A stretch of DNA of 64,000 nucleotides from Pseudoalteromonas luteoviolacea (GTDB lineage: Bacteria > Pseudomonadota > Gammaproteobacteria > Enterobacterales > Alteromonadaceae): positions 558,001 through 622,000 of the forward strand of contig NZ_MAUJ01000001.1 of assembly GCF_001696455.1 (NCBI RefSeq), given 5' to 3'. This document shows, one piece after another, positions 53,841 to 63,535 of this stretch. The position numbers and the translations under genes are program-made. Within the stretch, counting starts at the first letter, position 1, and the number at the start of each line of letters is the position of its first letter. Under the pieces are notes generated by a model. It searched no databases. It was not told the origin of the DNA and was given only the letters and a program-made list of their open reading frames with translations.

Positions 53841-54435
53841 TGTCGAAATATCGTTCTCTTACATGTGGCGGCATAAATTTAGTTTGCTCGCTAATCATAC
53901 CTTGAAGTAATTTATACAGTGGTTGTGGGTCCATCGATTCATATACCTTTAAAAAATATGCACATGCTTCTAAGGTCGACAAGCTATATTTCTGCTCCGC
54001 TTTTCTAATCGTGTATTGATTTTCGGGGATTTTGCTAAAAGAGATTTGTGGTAGTTCGTCGAGCCATGGGTTTAACATAGCTAGCTTGTGCGCTTTTTTC
54101 CAAGTGCCATCGAGTACAAACAAGTAATCTATAAGCGTTTGTTCAGAGTTAATTTTTTCAACGTCCTGTGACCGTTCGCCCGGATATAAAAGCGCACAAT
54201 GATTTCGCTTGGCAATAGATTGTGCCTCTTGAAAATGTTCAGGCTTCTCACCGACGAAAACGTGTATGTTTTCAAGTTGTAGGTTGAGCAGTCTAACTGT
54301 GTTTTTTGCCGTTGAGACTTCTGTTGGGTGCTGTAAAACGACAATATGCGTTTTATTGTCGATTACTTCAGATATGTGGGCACATACACAAGTTTTTACA
54401 GAAAAGTGGCAAATTTTGCAGGTACTTCTTTTCAT
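53830..54435 (-). CDS. tapT: tRNA-uridine aminocarboxypropyltransferase (DTW domain)
   Basis: The 201-residue protein has the N-terminal zinc-type cysteines (CKICHFSVKTCVC) and the DTW motif as DGTW in YLFVLDGTWKKAHKLA, followed by LSTLEACAYFL. DTW-domain enzymes transfer the 3-amino-3-carboxypropyl group of S-adenosylmethionine to uridine 47 in tRNA (acp3U). It is the first gene of a pair with the zincin-like protein and is divergent from the HPt gene. Confidence 0.87.
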   Translation of the reverse strand: MKRSTCKICHFSVKTCVCAHISEVIDNKTHIVVLQHPTEVSTAKNTVRLLNLQLENIHVFVGEKPEHFQEAQSIAKRNHCALLYPGERSQDVEKINSEQTLIDYLFVLDGTWKKAHKLAMLNPWLDELPQISFSKIPENQYTIRKAEQKYSLSTLEACAYFLKVYESMDPQPLYKLLQGMISEQTKFMPPHVRERYFDNDN

Positions 54436-54568
54436 AGAGGGCCAGTGCGAGTTAAAGTGCTTGGTATATTAACATAAATTTGTGGTTAACTTTGCCCTTG
54501 TGACTACTCTTAGCTAGCATATAGTAAAGAAAGGGTGTGTAAGGGTTCCACTACGGTAAAGGATTTTT

Positions 54569-54913
54569 ATGAGCGCGATAATTGACGAAACCTGCTTGGA
54601 GAACATGCAGTCTCTATTGGGAGATCAGTTTAATGATACATTAGAGTTCTGTTTGACGGAATTTGAGCGACTAGAGAACGAAGTTAAGATGACAATTAAT
54701 TCGGACTTAGAAGCCGCAACAAGGAATGCACATAGCTTGAAATCGAATGCAGCACAGTTTGGTGCAATGAGCTTATCTGACGTTGCAAGAGAAATCGAAA
54801 TGGCATTGCTAGCAAATGAAGTTGAAAGGGCAAAGGCTGAGATTGATAATTTAAGTGAGCAGGTGGTTGCTTCAAAGTCAAAGTTACAACACTGGCTGAC
54901 ATCAAGCGTTTAA
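54569..54913 (+). CDS. Histidine phosphotransfer (HPt) domain protein
   Basis: The 114-residue all-helical protein has the phospho-accepting histidine in RNAHSLKSNAAQFGA (about residue 52) and typical length for a free-standing HPt. AAAGGAT precedes the ATG. It lies about 1.7 kb from the hybrid kinase at 50855-52882, separated by two unrelated minus-strand genes, and is a plausible partner for its receiver domain. No output response regulator is visible in the window. Confidence 0.87.
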   Translation: MSAIIDETCLENMQSLLGDQFNDTLEFCLTEFERLENEVKMTINSDLEAATRNAHSLKSNAAQFGAMSLSDVAREIEMALLANEVERAKAEIDNLSEQVVASKSKLQHWLTSSV

Positions 54914-55091
54914 CTCTTTAACCTGTGTCTTATATGCTTTAGACCAAATTCAAGGCCAAGGTCCTCAAGGGGTTTGGCCATTGTCTCATTCATATTAAAA
55001 ATCACTATATTTCCTCTAATTAAGGCTTCTTTGACGCTTTTAAATTCTTTTTGTTATGGGTATGCTAGCCAAGGAATGGGGGAGATAAGCA

Positions 55092-56306
55092 ATGAATAAA
55101 ATAAATAAAAGTAATAAATTAACGGGAGTATGTTACGACATACGAGGGCCTGTATTGAGTCAAGCCCAAAAAATGGAAGATGAGGGTGTAAAAGTACTTA
55201 AACTTAATATTGGCAATCCTGCTGCATTTGGCTTTGATATGCCAGAAGATATGCATCGAGATATAATTCGAAATCTTCGTCAAGGGCAGGGGTACTGTGA
55301 CTCCAAAGGACTATATTCTGCACGGGTCGCGGTATATCAATATTATCAACAGAAAGATTTCCCCAATTTAAATGTAGATAACATTTTCATAGGCAATGGC
55401 GTCAGTGAATTAATCCAAATGGTGACTCAAGCTTTGCTCAATGATGGGGATGAAGTTTTAATTCCAGCACCTGATTACCCACTATGGACTGCGTCAGTCA
55501 GGTTATCGGGAGGGGTACCAGTACATTACATGTGTGATGAATGTGCTGATTGGTTTCCTGATTTGGCAGATATTCGTGAAAAAGTAACGAGTAAAACTAA
55601 GGCGCTGGTTCTTATCAATCCAAATAACCCGACAGGTTCAGTATACAGCAAAGAATTGCTGGAAGGCTTAATCGATATAGCACGAGAGCACAACTTACTG
55701 ATATTAAGCGATGAAATTTATGAAAAAATACTCTTCGATGATGCGGAGCACTTTTCAATAGGCTCATTGTGTGACGATTTACCCGTGATCACTTTTAATG
55801 GGTTGGCAAAAACTTATCGAGCTGCTGGACTGCGTATGGGGTGGATGGTTGCAAGTGGTAAGGTTTCGGCAATGCGTGATTTACTCGAAGGACTGAATAT
55901 GTTGGCTTCAATGCGATTGTGCGCCAACGTACCAGCACAGTTTGCAATTCAACAAGCTTTAGGAGGTGTGCAATCTATTGATGACTTGCTGCTTCCGGGA
56001 GGGCGTTTGTACGAGCAAAGAAACATTGCATGGCAAGGGTTGAATGATATTCAAGGAATTTCTTGTGTGAAGCCTAAAGGTGCGCTGTATGCTTTTGCCA
56101 AATTCGACACAAAGCACTTCAATGTTAAGAATGATGAATTAATGATGCTGGATTTATTACGAGAAGAGAAAATTCTACTCGTACATGGCCGTGCGTTTAA
56201 TTGGCCTTCACCAGATCATTTCCGACTTGTATTTTTACCGCATAAAGATGATTTAGAGCCTGCACTTCAGTCGATGAAACGGTTTTTTGATAATTACAGA
56301 CAATAA
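55092..56306 (+). CDS. alaA: Alanine-type PLP aminotransferase
   Basis: The 404-residue fold-type I aminotransferase has LNIGNPAAFGFDMPEDM at the N-terminus, characteristic of AlaA (YfbQ), then LINPNNPTGSVY, SDEIYEKILFD, and the PLP lysine in FNGLAKTYRAAGLRMGW. It converts pyruvate and glutamate to alanine and 2-oxoglutarate. GGGGAGA precedes the ATG. It ends at a hairpin shared with the convergent M15 gene. Confidence 0.9.
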   Translation: MNKINKSNKLTGVCYDIRGPVLSQAQKMEDEGVKVLKLNIGNPAAFGFDMPEDMHRDIIRNLRQGQGYCDSKGLYSARVAVYQYYQQKDFPNLNVDNIFIGNGVSELIQMVTQALLNDGDEVLIPAPDYPLWTASVRLSGGVPVHYMCDECADWFPDLADIREKVTSKTKALVLINPNNPTGSVYSKELLEGLIDIAREHNLLILSDEIYEKILFDDAEHFSIGSLCDDLPVITFNGLAKTYRAAGLRMGWMVASGKVSAMRDLLEGLNMLASMRLCANVPAQFAIQQALGGVQSIDDLLLPGGRLYEQRNIAWQGLNDIQGISCVKPKGALYAFAKFDTKHFNVKNDELMMLDLLREEKILLVHGRAFNWPSPDHFRLVFLPHKDDLEPALQSMKRFFDNYRQ

Positions 56307-56315
56307 AATGCTGTG

Positions 56316-56342
56316 AATATGCCCCGAGACAAGGGGCATATT
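56316..56342. terminator. Strong stem-loop between convergent alaA and M15 peptidase genes
   Basis: AATATGCCCC and GGGGCATATT form a 10-bp perfect stem with a 7-base loop. T-rich tails are modest (TTTGATT on the plus strand), but the position between two convergent stops fits a shared terminator. Confidence 0.6.
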
Positions 56343-56345
56343 TGA

Positions 56346-57029
56346 TTAGGTAAGAGGTGTGTCAGCGATATTGATTATAAAGCGCTGATATAGCTCCTCT
56401 ATGTTGCTCACAATGACTTCTTTTCCCAGTACATCATGTTGTGAAATAACTTCACAAATCACAGCGACATCAACACGCTGAGCCATTTCTTGTGCATAGT
56501 TTATGTGGCTAATATGCCAAGGCTCGCATGCTACACCACCTCTAAATTGATCATAGGGTCGATAAAAACCAAACTCGCACATCGCATTGCCAAGCCATGT
56601 CGAAAATTCGTGAAATGGCCCATTGTGCTCGTACTCCCAAGGCTCGAGTTGCAAAGAGCTTCCTGCCGCCAAGCAGTTTGTCGCGTATACATCTAGGTCA
56701 GTACCGAAATGGTGTCGGCTAGCCCCCGGTAATGCTGAGTAAAGCATGATAGCTTCAACAATGGCCTTGTCGCATAGTCCGGCAGTTTCAATAACCTGAC
56801 TATCATGATCCAAAATAGGTTTTAGACCACTGTATTTGGCGTTCCATATTGCTTTTTGGCGATGGAAATCTCGATGAGCTGAGGCGATTGCAAAGTCAAA
56901 GCCTGCCGACTTTGCTGCTTGACGCAAGCCGTTAAGATCTGACTCTATGCCTTGATGCACAAGCCTGCCATTGAATGTGGTTAGATGTGAATCTGATAGC
57001 CCTAGAGCCTGAAGTTGCAGATCGGTCAT
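56346..57029 (-). CDS. M15-family D-Ala-D-Ala carboxypeptidase-like protein
   Basis: The 227-residue protein has the M15B zinc motifs: SRHHFGTDLDVYA (His and Asp ligands) and CEPWHISHI (Glu and the third His). Relatives trim D-alanine from peptidoglycan peptides (VanY/LdcB). No obvious signal peptide is present, which is odd for a wall enzyme; it may act on recycled muropeptides or be exported by another route. Its start overlaps the last base of dapE. It is the final gene of a five-gene overlapping operon. Confidence 0.82.
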   Translation of the reverse strand: MTDLQLQALGLSDSHLTTFNGRLVHQGIESDLNGLRQAAKSAGFDFAIASAHRDFHRQKAIWNAKYSGLKPILDHDSQVIETAGLCDKAIVEAIMLYSALPGASRHHFGTDLDVYATNCLAAGSSLQLEPWEYEHNGPFHEFSTWLGNAMCEFGFYRPYDQFRGGVACEPWHISHINYAQEMAQRVDVAVICEVISQHDVLGKEVIVSNIEELYQRFIINIADTPLT

Positions 57030-58180
57030 TAGTCTTTGGCCAATAGTTTCTCTAGAATACGCTCATAAATTAAAGCTAAATCATCAAGAGACTTGGCGCA
57101 AACTTGCTCATCAACTTGGTGGATCGTTTTATTGATCGGTCCAAGCTCTATGACTTTACAGCCGGTTTGAGCGATAAACCGACCATCCGATGTACCACCT
57201 GAAGTCTCGGGTGTAGCATTCACACCAGTAATTTCTTTAATCGACTCAAGCGTTACGTTCAATAGCGCTCCAGGTTCAGTCAAAAATGGTAAGCCATTGA
57301 CTGTCCAGTTTAAACTAAAGTCTAAGTTATGGGCGTTTAAAATGTCTATCACACCTTGTTGAAGCTCTTCAACACTAGACTCTGTACTAAATCTAAAATT
57401 GAACTGTATATCCACAGAGCCCGGGATCACATTTCCAACACCGGTTCCGCCATGAATATTAGAGATTTGAAAGCTGGTAGCGGGAAAGTAAGCATTTCCA
57501 TTGTCCCATTGTCTTGAGCTCAGCTCTGCAAGTGCAGGGGCCACTTCGTGAATAGGGTTTCTTGCAAGATGAGGGTACGCTACGTGGCCTTGAATGCCTT
57601 TAACCTTCAAATGCCCCGTTAATGAACCTCTGCGGCCATTTTTAACCACATCGCCCAGCGTATCTCTTGAAGATGGTTCACCGACTAAGCACATATCGAT
57701 TTTTTCGTTTCGTGCTTCAAGCAGGTCAACAACTTTAGTGGTCCCGTTAATAAAAGGACCTTCTTCATCAGACGTAATTAAAAAACTAATTGAACCTGCA
57801 TGACCTGGGTGTTTGTTGACAAATCGCTCGGTTGCAACAACCATCGCTGCAAGCGACCCTTTCATATCGGCTGCACCTCTCCCATGCAAGATGCCGTCTT
57901 CAACTAGCCCCGCAAATGGTGGGTGACGCCAATCTTTTTCATTGCCAACTGGCACGACATCTGTGTGCCCTGCAAAACAAAAGTGAGGTCCTTCAGTCCC
58001 TTTTCTAGCCCAAGTATTTAGGGTATCAATAAAGAAATGTTCCTCAATATTGAAGCCAAGCTTTTCCAATCGCGCATTAATTAAATGTTGGCAACCTGCG
58101 TCTTCGGGTGTAACAGAAGGGCGTTGAATAAGTGCCGATGCCAGCTCGACCACTTCACTTAAAGGGGTCGATTGACTCAT
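57029..58180 (-). CDS. dapE: Succinyl-diaminopimelate desuccinylase
   Basis: The 383-residue zinc hydrolase of lysine/diaminopimelate synthesis has [21 protein letters not shown], the catalytic [12 protein letters not shown] and [12 protein letters not shown], and near the end [12 protein letters not shown]. It supplies meso-diaminopimelate for peptidoglycan. It overlaps its upstream neighbour yffB by 4 bases and the M15 gene by 1. Confidence 0.95.
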   Translation of the reverse strand: MSQSTPLSEVVELASALIQRPSVTPEDAGCQHLINARLEKLGFNIEEHFFIDTLNTWARKGTEGPHFCFAGHTDVVPVGNEKDWRHPPFAGLVEDGILHGRGAADMKGSLAAMVVATERFVNKHPGHAGSISFLITSDEEGPFINGTTKVVDLLEARNEKIDMCLVGEPSSRDTLGDVVKNGRRGSLTGHLKVKGIQGHVAYPHLARNPIHEVAPALAELSSRQWDNGNAYFPATSFQISNIHGGTGVGNVIPGSVDIQFNFRFSTESSVEELQQGVIDILNAHNLDFSLNWTVNGLPFLTEPGALLNVTLESIKEITGVNATPETSGGTSDGRFIAQTGCKVIELGPINKTIHQVDEQVCAKSLDDLALIYERILEKLLAKD

Positions 58181-58524
58181 TTAAATATCTCTTGATACTG
58201 ATCTGCTTTAAAGCCGATATGCAGGTTTGAATCTACATCTAATATTGGGCGCTTGATCATAGCAGGAGAATCAAGCATATGTTGTTTGGCGGTGGTTTCA
58301 TTCAGATTTTGTTTTTGCTCATCACTTAAAGCGCGATAAGTTGTCCCGCGCTTGTTTAGAACGGTTTCCCAGCCAAGCTTTTCAATGAATGCATCCAGCA
58401 TTTGCGCAGTTAAACCATCTTTACGGTAGTCGTGAAATGTATATTCAATATCGTTTTGCTGAAGAAATTTCTTTGCTTTTTTGATCGTATCACAGTTTGG
58501 AATACCGTATAAAACTATACTCAT
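58177..58524 (-). CDS. yffB: ArsC-family reductase-like protein (YffB)
   Basis: The 115-residue thioredoxin-fold protein has [16 protein letters not shown], with a single active-site Cys, and the conserved MIKRPILD. This is the YffB/ArsC-like type often placed before dapE in gammaproteobacteria. The reaction is not known with certainty; glutathione-dependent thiol chemistry has been suggested for the family. It overlaps genes on both sides by 4 bases. Confidence 0.87.
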   Translation of the reverse strand: MSIVLYGIPNCDTIKKAKKFLQQNDIEYTFHDYRKDGLTAQMLDAFIEKLGWETVLNKRGTTYRALSDEQKQNLNETTAKQHMLDSPAMIKRPILDVDSNLHIGFKADQYQEIFK

Positions 58525-59027
58525 AATTTACATGCTCTTGCTAATGTTATTAGCGGATCTTTGCCCGCATTGACTTGATTGAGAGGATAATAACACGGCC
58601 CCAATTTGTCCGCATTGAGAATTATCAACGAGCCAAGGATTGGTTTGTCTTGAGGCACATCGTAGTAACAAAGCACATCGCCAGCAGAAACCGACTTTTT
58701 GCCGACACTGTGCTGCAATAGGTTTTCCATTTTTTTATATTCAGACGGAATTTGCAGATGAACAAGAAGTTGCAGCCCGGACTCTGCCCGAATAACATAT
58801 TCACAGCCTTGTTGTGTTGTCCTAATGACCTTGCCTTTACACGGAGCTAGCATAAGTGCTTGATTGGTTTTTACCATGACACCAATGCCCAATACTCCAG
58901 TTGAAAATAACTGCACTGGATGGTGATTTAAAGGCAATACCTTGCCCGAAAAAGGGCTGGCAATATGTAGTAATGGATTCGCAATTTGCGTTATCGGCGC
59001 GTACTTGATTGGTGTTGAAAATATCAT
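58521..59027 (-). CDS. EIIA-Glc-like domain protein with altered active site
   Basis: The 168-residue protein follows the glucose EIIA fold (IASPFSGKVLPLNHHPVQLF, VMVKTNQALMLAPCKGKVI, GLQLLVHLQI, VSAGDVLCYYD). The phosphorylated His is kept in LLVHLQ. The partner His, normally in the KHAIGL-type strand, is replaced by Cys (GCEYVI by alignment). No other PTS gene is in the window, and glucose is evidently phosphorylated by Glk. It may be a regulatory or diverged EIIA. It overlaps the ACT gene by 1 base and yffB by 4. Confidence 0.75.
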   Translation of the reverse strand: MIFSTPIKYAPITQIANPLLHIASPFSGKVLPLNHHPVQLFSTGVLGIGVMVKTNQALMLAPCKGKVIRTTQQGCEYVIRAESGLQLLVHLQIPSEYKKMENLLQHSVGKKSVSAGDVLCYYDVPQDKPILGSLIILNADKLGPCYYPLNQVNAGKDPLITLARACKL

Positions 59028-59407
59028 TAAACGAAAAGGTAACCGTCTTTCTTGAGTGCTTGAATAGCGTTAGTCAATTGCTGCTCTTTTACCAGTATGT
59101 AGTCAGTATCGTAGGTTGAAATTGAAAATATAGAAACGTTTGCTGCCGCTAAAACCCCAGAGATATTTGACATAATCCCTGTTAGGGAAAAGCCAAGGGG
59201 CCCGATAATTTCGATAGCGCGCCAATAGGGCTCAGCTGCAAAACTTTGTACTGAAACATGCGATGGGCATACAATTGATAATTCTTCGGCTGTTTTTGCG
59301 ATAAAGAAGATGTCTGAGTTTAGCACACAAGCAGGAATACCCGCGTCGCTATCTAAACTATGGATAGTAAAGTCTTGTTGTAGTATTTGTAGCGTTTGTT
59401 TTGACAT
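59027..59407 (-). CDS. ACT-domain protein
   Basis: The 126-residue protein has a small N-terminal region and an ACT domain at about 58-125 (WRAIEIIGPLGFSLTGIMSNISGVLAAANVSIFSI), the layout of the free-standing ACT_7-type proteins. ACT domains bind amino acids, and a regulatory role near dapE would be reasonable. It is the first gene of the ACT/EIIA-like/yffB/dapE/M15 operon; each pair overlaps by 1-4 bases, so translation is probably coupled. Confidence 0.8.
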   Translation of the reverse strand: MSKQTLQILQQDFTIHSLDSDAGIPACVLNSDIFFIAKTAEELSIVCPSHVSVQSFAAEPYWRAIEIIGPLGFSLTGIMSNISGVLAAANVSIFSISTYDTDYILVKEQQLTNAIQALKKDGYLFV

Positions 59408-59473
59408 ACTTGCGCTCTAACAGCATCGACTTATTCATAGTATAGGCAAGCATGATGAAAAGAAACCCTTTTG

Positions 59474-59503
59474 TGAAGAGAGAAGATAATTCTTCTCTCT
59501 TCA
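59474..59503 (-). terminator. 13-bp perfect hairpin downstream of pta
   Basis: TGAAGAGAGAAGA and TCTTCTCTCTTCA form a perfect 13-bp stem with loop TAAT, 18 bases past the pta stop on the minus strand. On that strand the stem is followed by CAAAAGGGTTTCTTTTC, not a clean T-run. It may end or stabilise the ackA-pta mRNA. Confidence 0.6.
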
Positions 59504-59521
59504 GCAAGTTACAATAGGCGT

Positions 59522-61666
59522 CTAAGGGCGTTGAGCCGCTTGAATCGCCGTAAGTGCAATTGTATAAACGATATCATCAACCAAAGCACCACGGCTAAGA
59601 TCGTTAACTGGTTTACGCATGCCTTGAAGCATTGGCCCGATACTGATGAGTTCAGCACTTCGCTGAACTGCTTTGTAAGTCGTATTACCTGTATTTAAAT
59701 CAGGGAAAACAAAGACCGTTGCTTTACCAGCTACCTTACTGTTTGGCGCTTTTTTCCGTGCGACATTTTCCATGATAGCGGCGTCGTACTGTAAAGGGCC
59801 ATCGATATCTAAGTCTGGACGTTTTTGTTGAGCCAACTTAGTTGCTTCCCTCACTTTATCGACGTCCGCGCCTTGCCCTGATGTACCGGTGCTATAGCTG
59901 ATCATGGCAACCTTAGGTTCAATGCCAAATGCTGCGGCTGAGTCAGCTGATTGAATGGCGATGTCAGCAAGTTGCTCAGCTGATGGATCTGGGTTGATTG
60001 CACAGTCTCCATAGACAAGCACTTGATCGGGTAGCAGCATAAAGAACACTGAGCTAACCAAAGATGAATCAGGTGCAGTTTTAATCAGCTGAAGAGGCGG
60101 TCGAATGGTGTTGGCTGTCGTATTCACTGCGCCAGAAACCAGCCCGTCGACCTCGCTTTCGGCTAACATCATCGTGCCCAGCACGACGTTGTCTTGAAGT
60201 TGTTCGGCAGCAACAACTTCTGTCAGTCCTTTATTTTTACGTAGCTCTACCATTGGCGCGATGTATCTATCAATCGCTTGGCTCGGGTCCAGTATTGTTA
60301 CATTCTCATTTAAAACAACACCTTGCTGCGCTGCAATTCGTTGGATCTCTTCGTGCTCTCCTAAAAGCACGGTTTTGGCTATACCGCGTTCACCACAAAT
60401 GGCTGCTGCCTTGATTGTCCTAGGTTCATTACCCTCAGGTAAAACAATGGTTTTATCAGCGCGTCTAGCCAAGTCAGTAAGCATATATCTGAAAGCAGGT
60501 GGAGATAGCTTTCTGGTGCGAGCAACTCCTTGAGATAGGCTGTCTAGCCAGTCAGGGTCAATATGATCTGCATTGTGTTGCTTTACTTTATCGATACGTT
60601 GCTCATCATCTGCCGGTACTTCCATATTGAAGTTATGCAGCAGTAATGAGGTTCTCCATGTATCGGCTTCAGTCGCGAGAATAGGTAAACCTGTATTCAT
60701 GGCTTGTTCGCATAATTCCATGATGCGAGGTTCAGGCTTAAACCCACCAGTGAGTAGAATAGCGCCTAGCTTGGTACCATTCATTGCAGATAAGCAAGCT
60801 GCAACTAAAATGTCCGAGCGATCTCCGGGCGTGACGAGTAACGCGCCAGGCGTAAAATGGTTTAGGATATTTGATACCGTTCGAGCACAAAATGTCACTC
60901 GGCGTAAGCGACGGTGTGCCATGTCACCTTCATTAATGACTTCAGCTTGCATATACTCGCTGAGATCTCTAACTCGCGGTGCAACTAGATCAAAATCCCA
61001 AGGTATCGTGCCTAACAGCATAAAAGGGTGTTTACGGAAAATAGGCAACGACGCCAAACGGTTCATTTCATTTTCTAACTGCTCAGGCTCATGCTGATCA
61101 ACAAGATCGGCTCTGGCTCGGCCATCTTCATCTAAAGGCGCATTAACCTTATTGAAAATGCAACCAAGTACTCTAGCGTGGTCTATTCCGCCATAGTTGC
61201 CGGAGGCAATCTCCAATCTATCTTCTAATTGGTCATTGCTGTCGTTACCTGGCGTTAAAACAAACACAATGTCAGCACCCAAAGTCTGAGCGATTTCTCT
61301 GTTAACCCGACCAGCGTAAGGCTGTTTTCTCGTGGGTACCATTCCCTCTATGATTGCGACTTCATCATCTTGAACCGAACCTTCAAAGCGTTCCACAATT
61401 TCTTCAAGGAGATCGTCGCCTTTGCCATCCCCAATCATTTGCTCGGCATAATGCAACTCAAATGGTGTTGGTGGCTCGATAGACGAACCTTGCTTGATGA
61501 TCAGTGAAGACTTCTCAGGACCGACATCTGCATTTCTTGGCTGTGCAATAGGCTTAAAGAAGTTAACTTTAACGCCTTTTTGTTCCAGCGCACGAACAAG
61601 CCCGACAGAAACAGAAGTTAAACCAACTCCAGTTGAAATCGGAATAAGCATAATTCTACGGCTCAT
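59522..61666 (-). CDS. pta: Phosphate acetyltransferase
   Basis: It converts acetyl-CoA and phosphate to acetyl phosphate. The 714-residue protein is the long enterobacterial type: an N-terminal P-loop-like/DRTGG region ([20 protein letters not shown]) and a C-terminal PTA domain ([44 protein letters not shown]). Its start lies 2 bases after the ackA stop, so the two form one operon that makes and uses acetyl phosphate. Confidence 0.96.
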   Translation of the reverse strand: MSRRIMLIPISTGVGLTSVSVGLVRALEQKGVKVNFFKPIAQPRNADVGPEKSSLIIKQGSSIEPPTPFELHYAEQMIGDGKGDDLLEEIVERFEGSVQDDEVAIIEGMVPTRKQPYAGRVNREIAQTLGADIVFVLTPGNDSNDQLEDRLEIASGNYGGIDHARVLGCIFNKVNAPLDEDGRARADLVDQHEPEQLENEMNRLASLPIFRKHPFMLLGTIPWDFDLVAPRVRDLSEYMQAEVINEGDMAHRRLRRVTFCARTVSNILNHFTPGALLVTPGDRSDILVAACLSAMNGTKLGAILLTGGFKPEPRIMELCEQAMNTGLPILATEADTWRTSLLLHNFNMEVPADDEQRIDKVKQHNADHIDPDWLDSLSQGVARTRKLSPPAFRYMLTDLARRADKTIVLPEGNEPRTIKAAAICGERGIAKTVLLGEHEEIQRIAAQQGVVLNENVTILDPSQAIDRYIAPMVELRKNKGLTEVVAAEQLQDNVVLGTMMLAESEVDGLVSGAVNTTANTIRPPLQLIKTAPDSSLVSSVFFMLLPDQVLVYGDCAINPDPSAEQLADIAIQSADSAAAFGIEPKVAMISYSTGTSGQGADVDKVREATKLAQQKRPDLDIDGPLQYDAAIMENVARKKAPNSKVAGKATVFVFPDLNTGNTTYKAVQRSAELISIGPMLQGMRKPVNDLSRGALVDDIVYTIALTAIQAAQRP

Positions 61667-61668
61667 AA

Positions 61669-62868
61669 CTATTGCTCCTGTGCAAGCTTGGCAGCGTCTT
61701 GAGCAATAACGAGCTCTTCGTTGGTAGGAATAACCAGTGCTTTTGGATATGACCCTTGTTCTGTAATAACGCCTTCGTTGCCAAAGCGAGCCGCTAAGTT
61801 CTGTTCGTTGCTAAGCTTGAAGCCCAAGAAACTAAGCTGCGTGAGTACTTTTTCACGAATAACATCTGAGTTTTCGCCAATACCACCTGTGAATACAATG
61901 GCATCTATCCCGCTTAAAGGTACAGCGAAGCTGGCGATTTGTTTAGCTAATCTAAAGCAGAAAATATCTAAAGCAAGTTGAGCTTGAGCGTGTCCGTCAG
62001 CGGCGCTTTCTTCTATCGTTCGACAGTCATTCGACAGCTCACTAATTCCCAACAGCCCACTTTCTTTGTTCAATAAATCATCTATTTGAGAAGCGGTATA
62101 GCCCAACTGGTTAACTAGAAAAGCAAATAAGCCCGGGTCGATATCACCACTTCTAGTGCCCATTACCAGACCTTCGAGTGGCGTTAAGCCCATGCTAGTG
62201 TCAACAGATTTACCATCTTTTACAGCACAAACTGAGCAACCGTTACCAAGGTGAGCGGTGACTATTTTTGAGTTTTTATCCGTCAGGCCTAAACGATCGA
62301 TTGCTTGCGCCGATACGTAATAGTGGCTGGTACCATGAAACCCGTAACGACGAACTCTGTTTTTGCGGTACAGCTCGTATGGAAGGGCATACAAGAAGGC
62401 ATGAGGTTCCATAGTCTGGTGGAAAGCTGTATCAAAAACAGCAACTTGGGGCAACGTAGCAAAAGCATCACTTGCAGCTTCAATACCCAACAAGTTAGCA
62501 GGGTTGTGCAAAGGAGCGAGTGTAGCAGTTTGTTTTATCGCTTCTAAAACAGAGTCAGTTATAAGTGCAGAGTGCGTGAAATGCTCGCCGCCATGAACAA
62601 CACGGTGTCCCACAGCGACAAGTTGTTGATCTAGTTTGAGTGTTTTTACCAACTCAACAAGTTTTTTGATAGCGACTTCGTGTGCGTCGCCATTGGCTAA
62701 GGCAACTACATGCTTTTCACCGTTAAATTTATATTTTATTTGGGGTGAGGGTTCACCTAGGCGCTCGGCTAACCCAGATAAATGCTCTTGTGCAGAGTTA
62801 GAGTCAATGATTGCGAATTTGAGGCTAGAGCTGCCACAATTGAGGACCAAAACATGCGACGATGACAT
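61669..62868 (-). CDS. ackA: Acetate kinase
   Basis: It makes ATP and acetate from acetyl phosphate. The start is the ATG at 62868 with GGAAAG upstream, giving 399 residues; a TTG at 62889 is less likely. Motifs are [51 protein letters not shown] and [10 protein letters not shown]. It is transcribed before pta and is divergent from yfbV. Confidence 0.96.
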   Translation of the reverse strand: MSSSHVLVLNCGSSSLKFAIIDSNSAQEHLSGLAERLGEPSPQIKYKFNGEKHVVALANGDAHEVAIKKLVELVKTLKLDQQLVAVGHRVVHGGEHFTHSALITDSVLEAIKQTATLAPLHNPANLLGIEAASDAFATLPQVAVFDTAFHQTMEPHAFLYALPYELYRKNRVRRYGFHGTSHYYVSAQAIDRLGLTDKNSKIVTAHLGNGCSVCAVKDGKSVDTSMGLTPLEGLVMGTRSGDIDPGLFAFLVNQLGYTASQIDDLLNKESGLLGISELSNDCRTIEESAADGHAQAQLALDIFCFRLAKQIASFAVPLSGIDAIVFTGGIGENSDVIREKVLTQLSFLGFKLSNEQNLAARFGNEGVITEQGSYPKALVIPTNEELVIAQDAAKLAQEQ

Positions 62869-63020
62869 AATGACTTTCCGTTTTGACAATAAGAGTAGTT
62901 GCGTATTAAGCTAAATGAAGTAGTTAAATCGGCATTATGCTTAATACTAAGGTATAATTGACTTGTATGACTGCAATTTTACCTTATTTTTTAGATAAAA
63001 GTTAGCACCTAGGAGTTATG

Positions 63021-63467
63021 ATGCAGAAAAGTCTTATTTCACAAGTGCAACTGGGTCGTCAATACGCCAAAGAGTGGCCAATGCGTAAAGAGTTAGCGCC
63101 TTTGTTTCCTGAATTTAGGGTTATTAAAGCAACTGAATTGGCACTTCAAACAATGCCTGTTCTTGCGCTATTCACCGTGTTTTTACAGACCAGTCAACTA
63201 GGGATGGACTATTTACCTCAATCTATTGCGATTGCGCTGTTTTTTTTAACTTTGCCTGTTCAAGGGTTATTATGGTTGGGTAAACGCTGTGAGACTTCAT
63301 TAAATCCAGCTTTATCAAGTTGGTACAGAGATTTATACCAAAAAATGGTGGCTAATGGTTATGAAGGCTCCATTTGCGCAAGAAAGCCGACATATCGGGA
63401 GCTTGCTAAGTTACTCAGTGATATGTTTGAAAAAATGGACAAAGCGTTTACTAAAGAAAACCTTTGA
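63021..63467 (+). CDS. yfbV: YfbV (UPF0208) membrane protein
   Basis: The 148-residue protein has two membrane helices (about 40-60 and 70-90) and the YfbV pattern GRQYAKEWPMRKELAPLFPE. ATG 63021 is 5 bases after AGGAG; the ATG at 63018 is only 2 bases after it. YfbV has been linked in E. coli to chromosome macrodomain insulation at Ter. Its place next to ackA-pta is the usual gammaproteobacterial order. Confidence 0.88.
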   Translation: MQKSLISQVQLGRQYAKEWPMRKELAPLFPEFRVIKATELALQTMPVLALFTVFLQTSQLGMDYLPQSIAIALFFLTLPVQGLLWLGKRCETSLNPALSSWYRDLYQKMVANGYEGSICARKPTYRELAKLLSDMFEKMDKAFTKENL

Positions 63468-63485
63468 TGGTTATCTGGTAAATAC

Positions 63486-63525
63486 GGTGCGCCGTACTTT
63501 CAATCGGCGCGCCAAATGTCGCGCC
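63486..63525. terminator. GC-rich overlapping hairpins between convergent genes
   Basis: GGTGCGCCG and CGGCGCGCC form a 9-bp stem (one G-U pair) with a 10-base loop (63486-63513). Alternatively GGCGCG (63506-63511) pairs with CGCGCC (63520-63525). The two stems exclude each other. The stretch is much more GC-rich than its surroundings and lies between yfbV and a convergent gene. Confidence 0.5.
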
Positions 63526-63535
63526 CAAAATAGCG

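Noticed and set aside
60573..61097. 174-residue plus-strand open frame inside pta
   Set aside because: Antisense shadow of a conserved enzyme gene with no recognisable domain.
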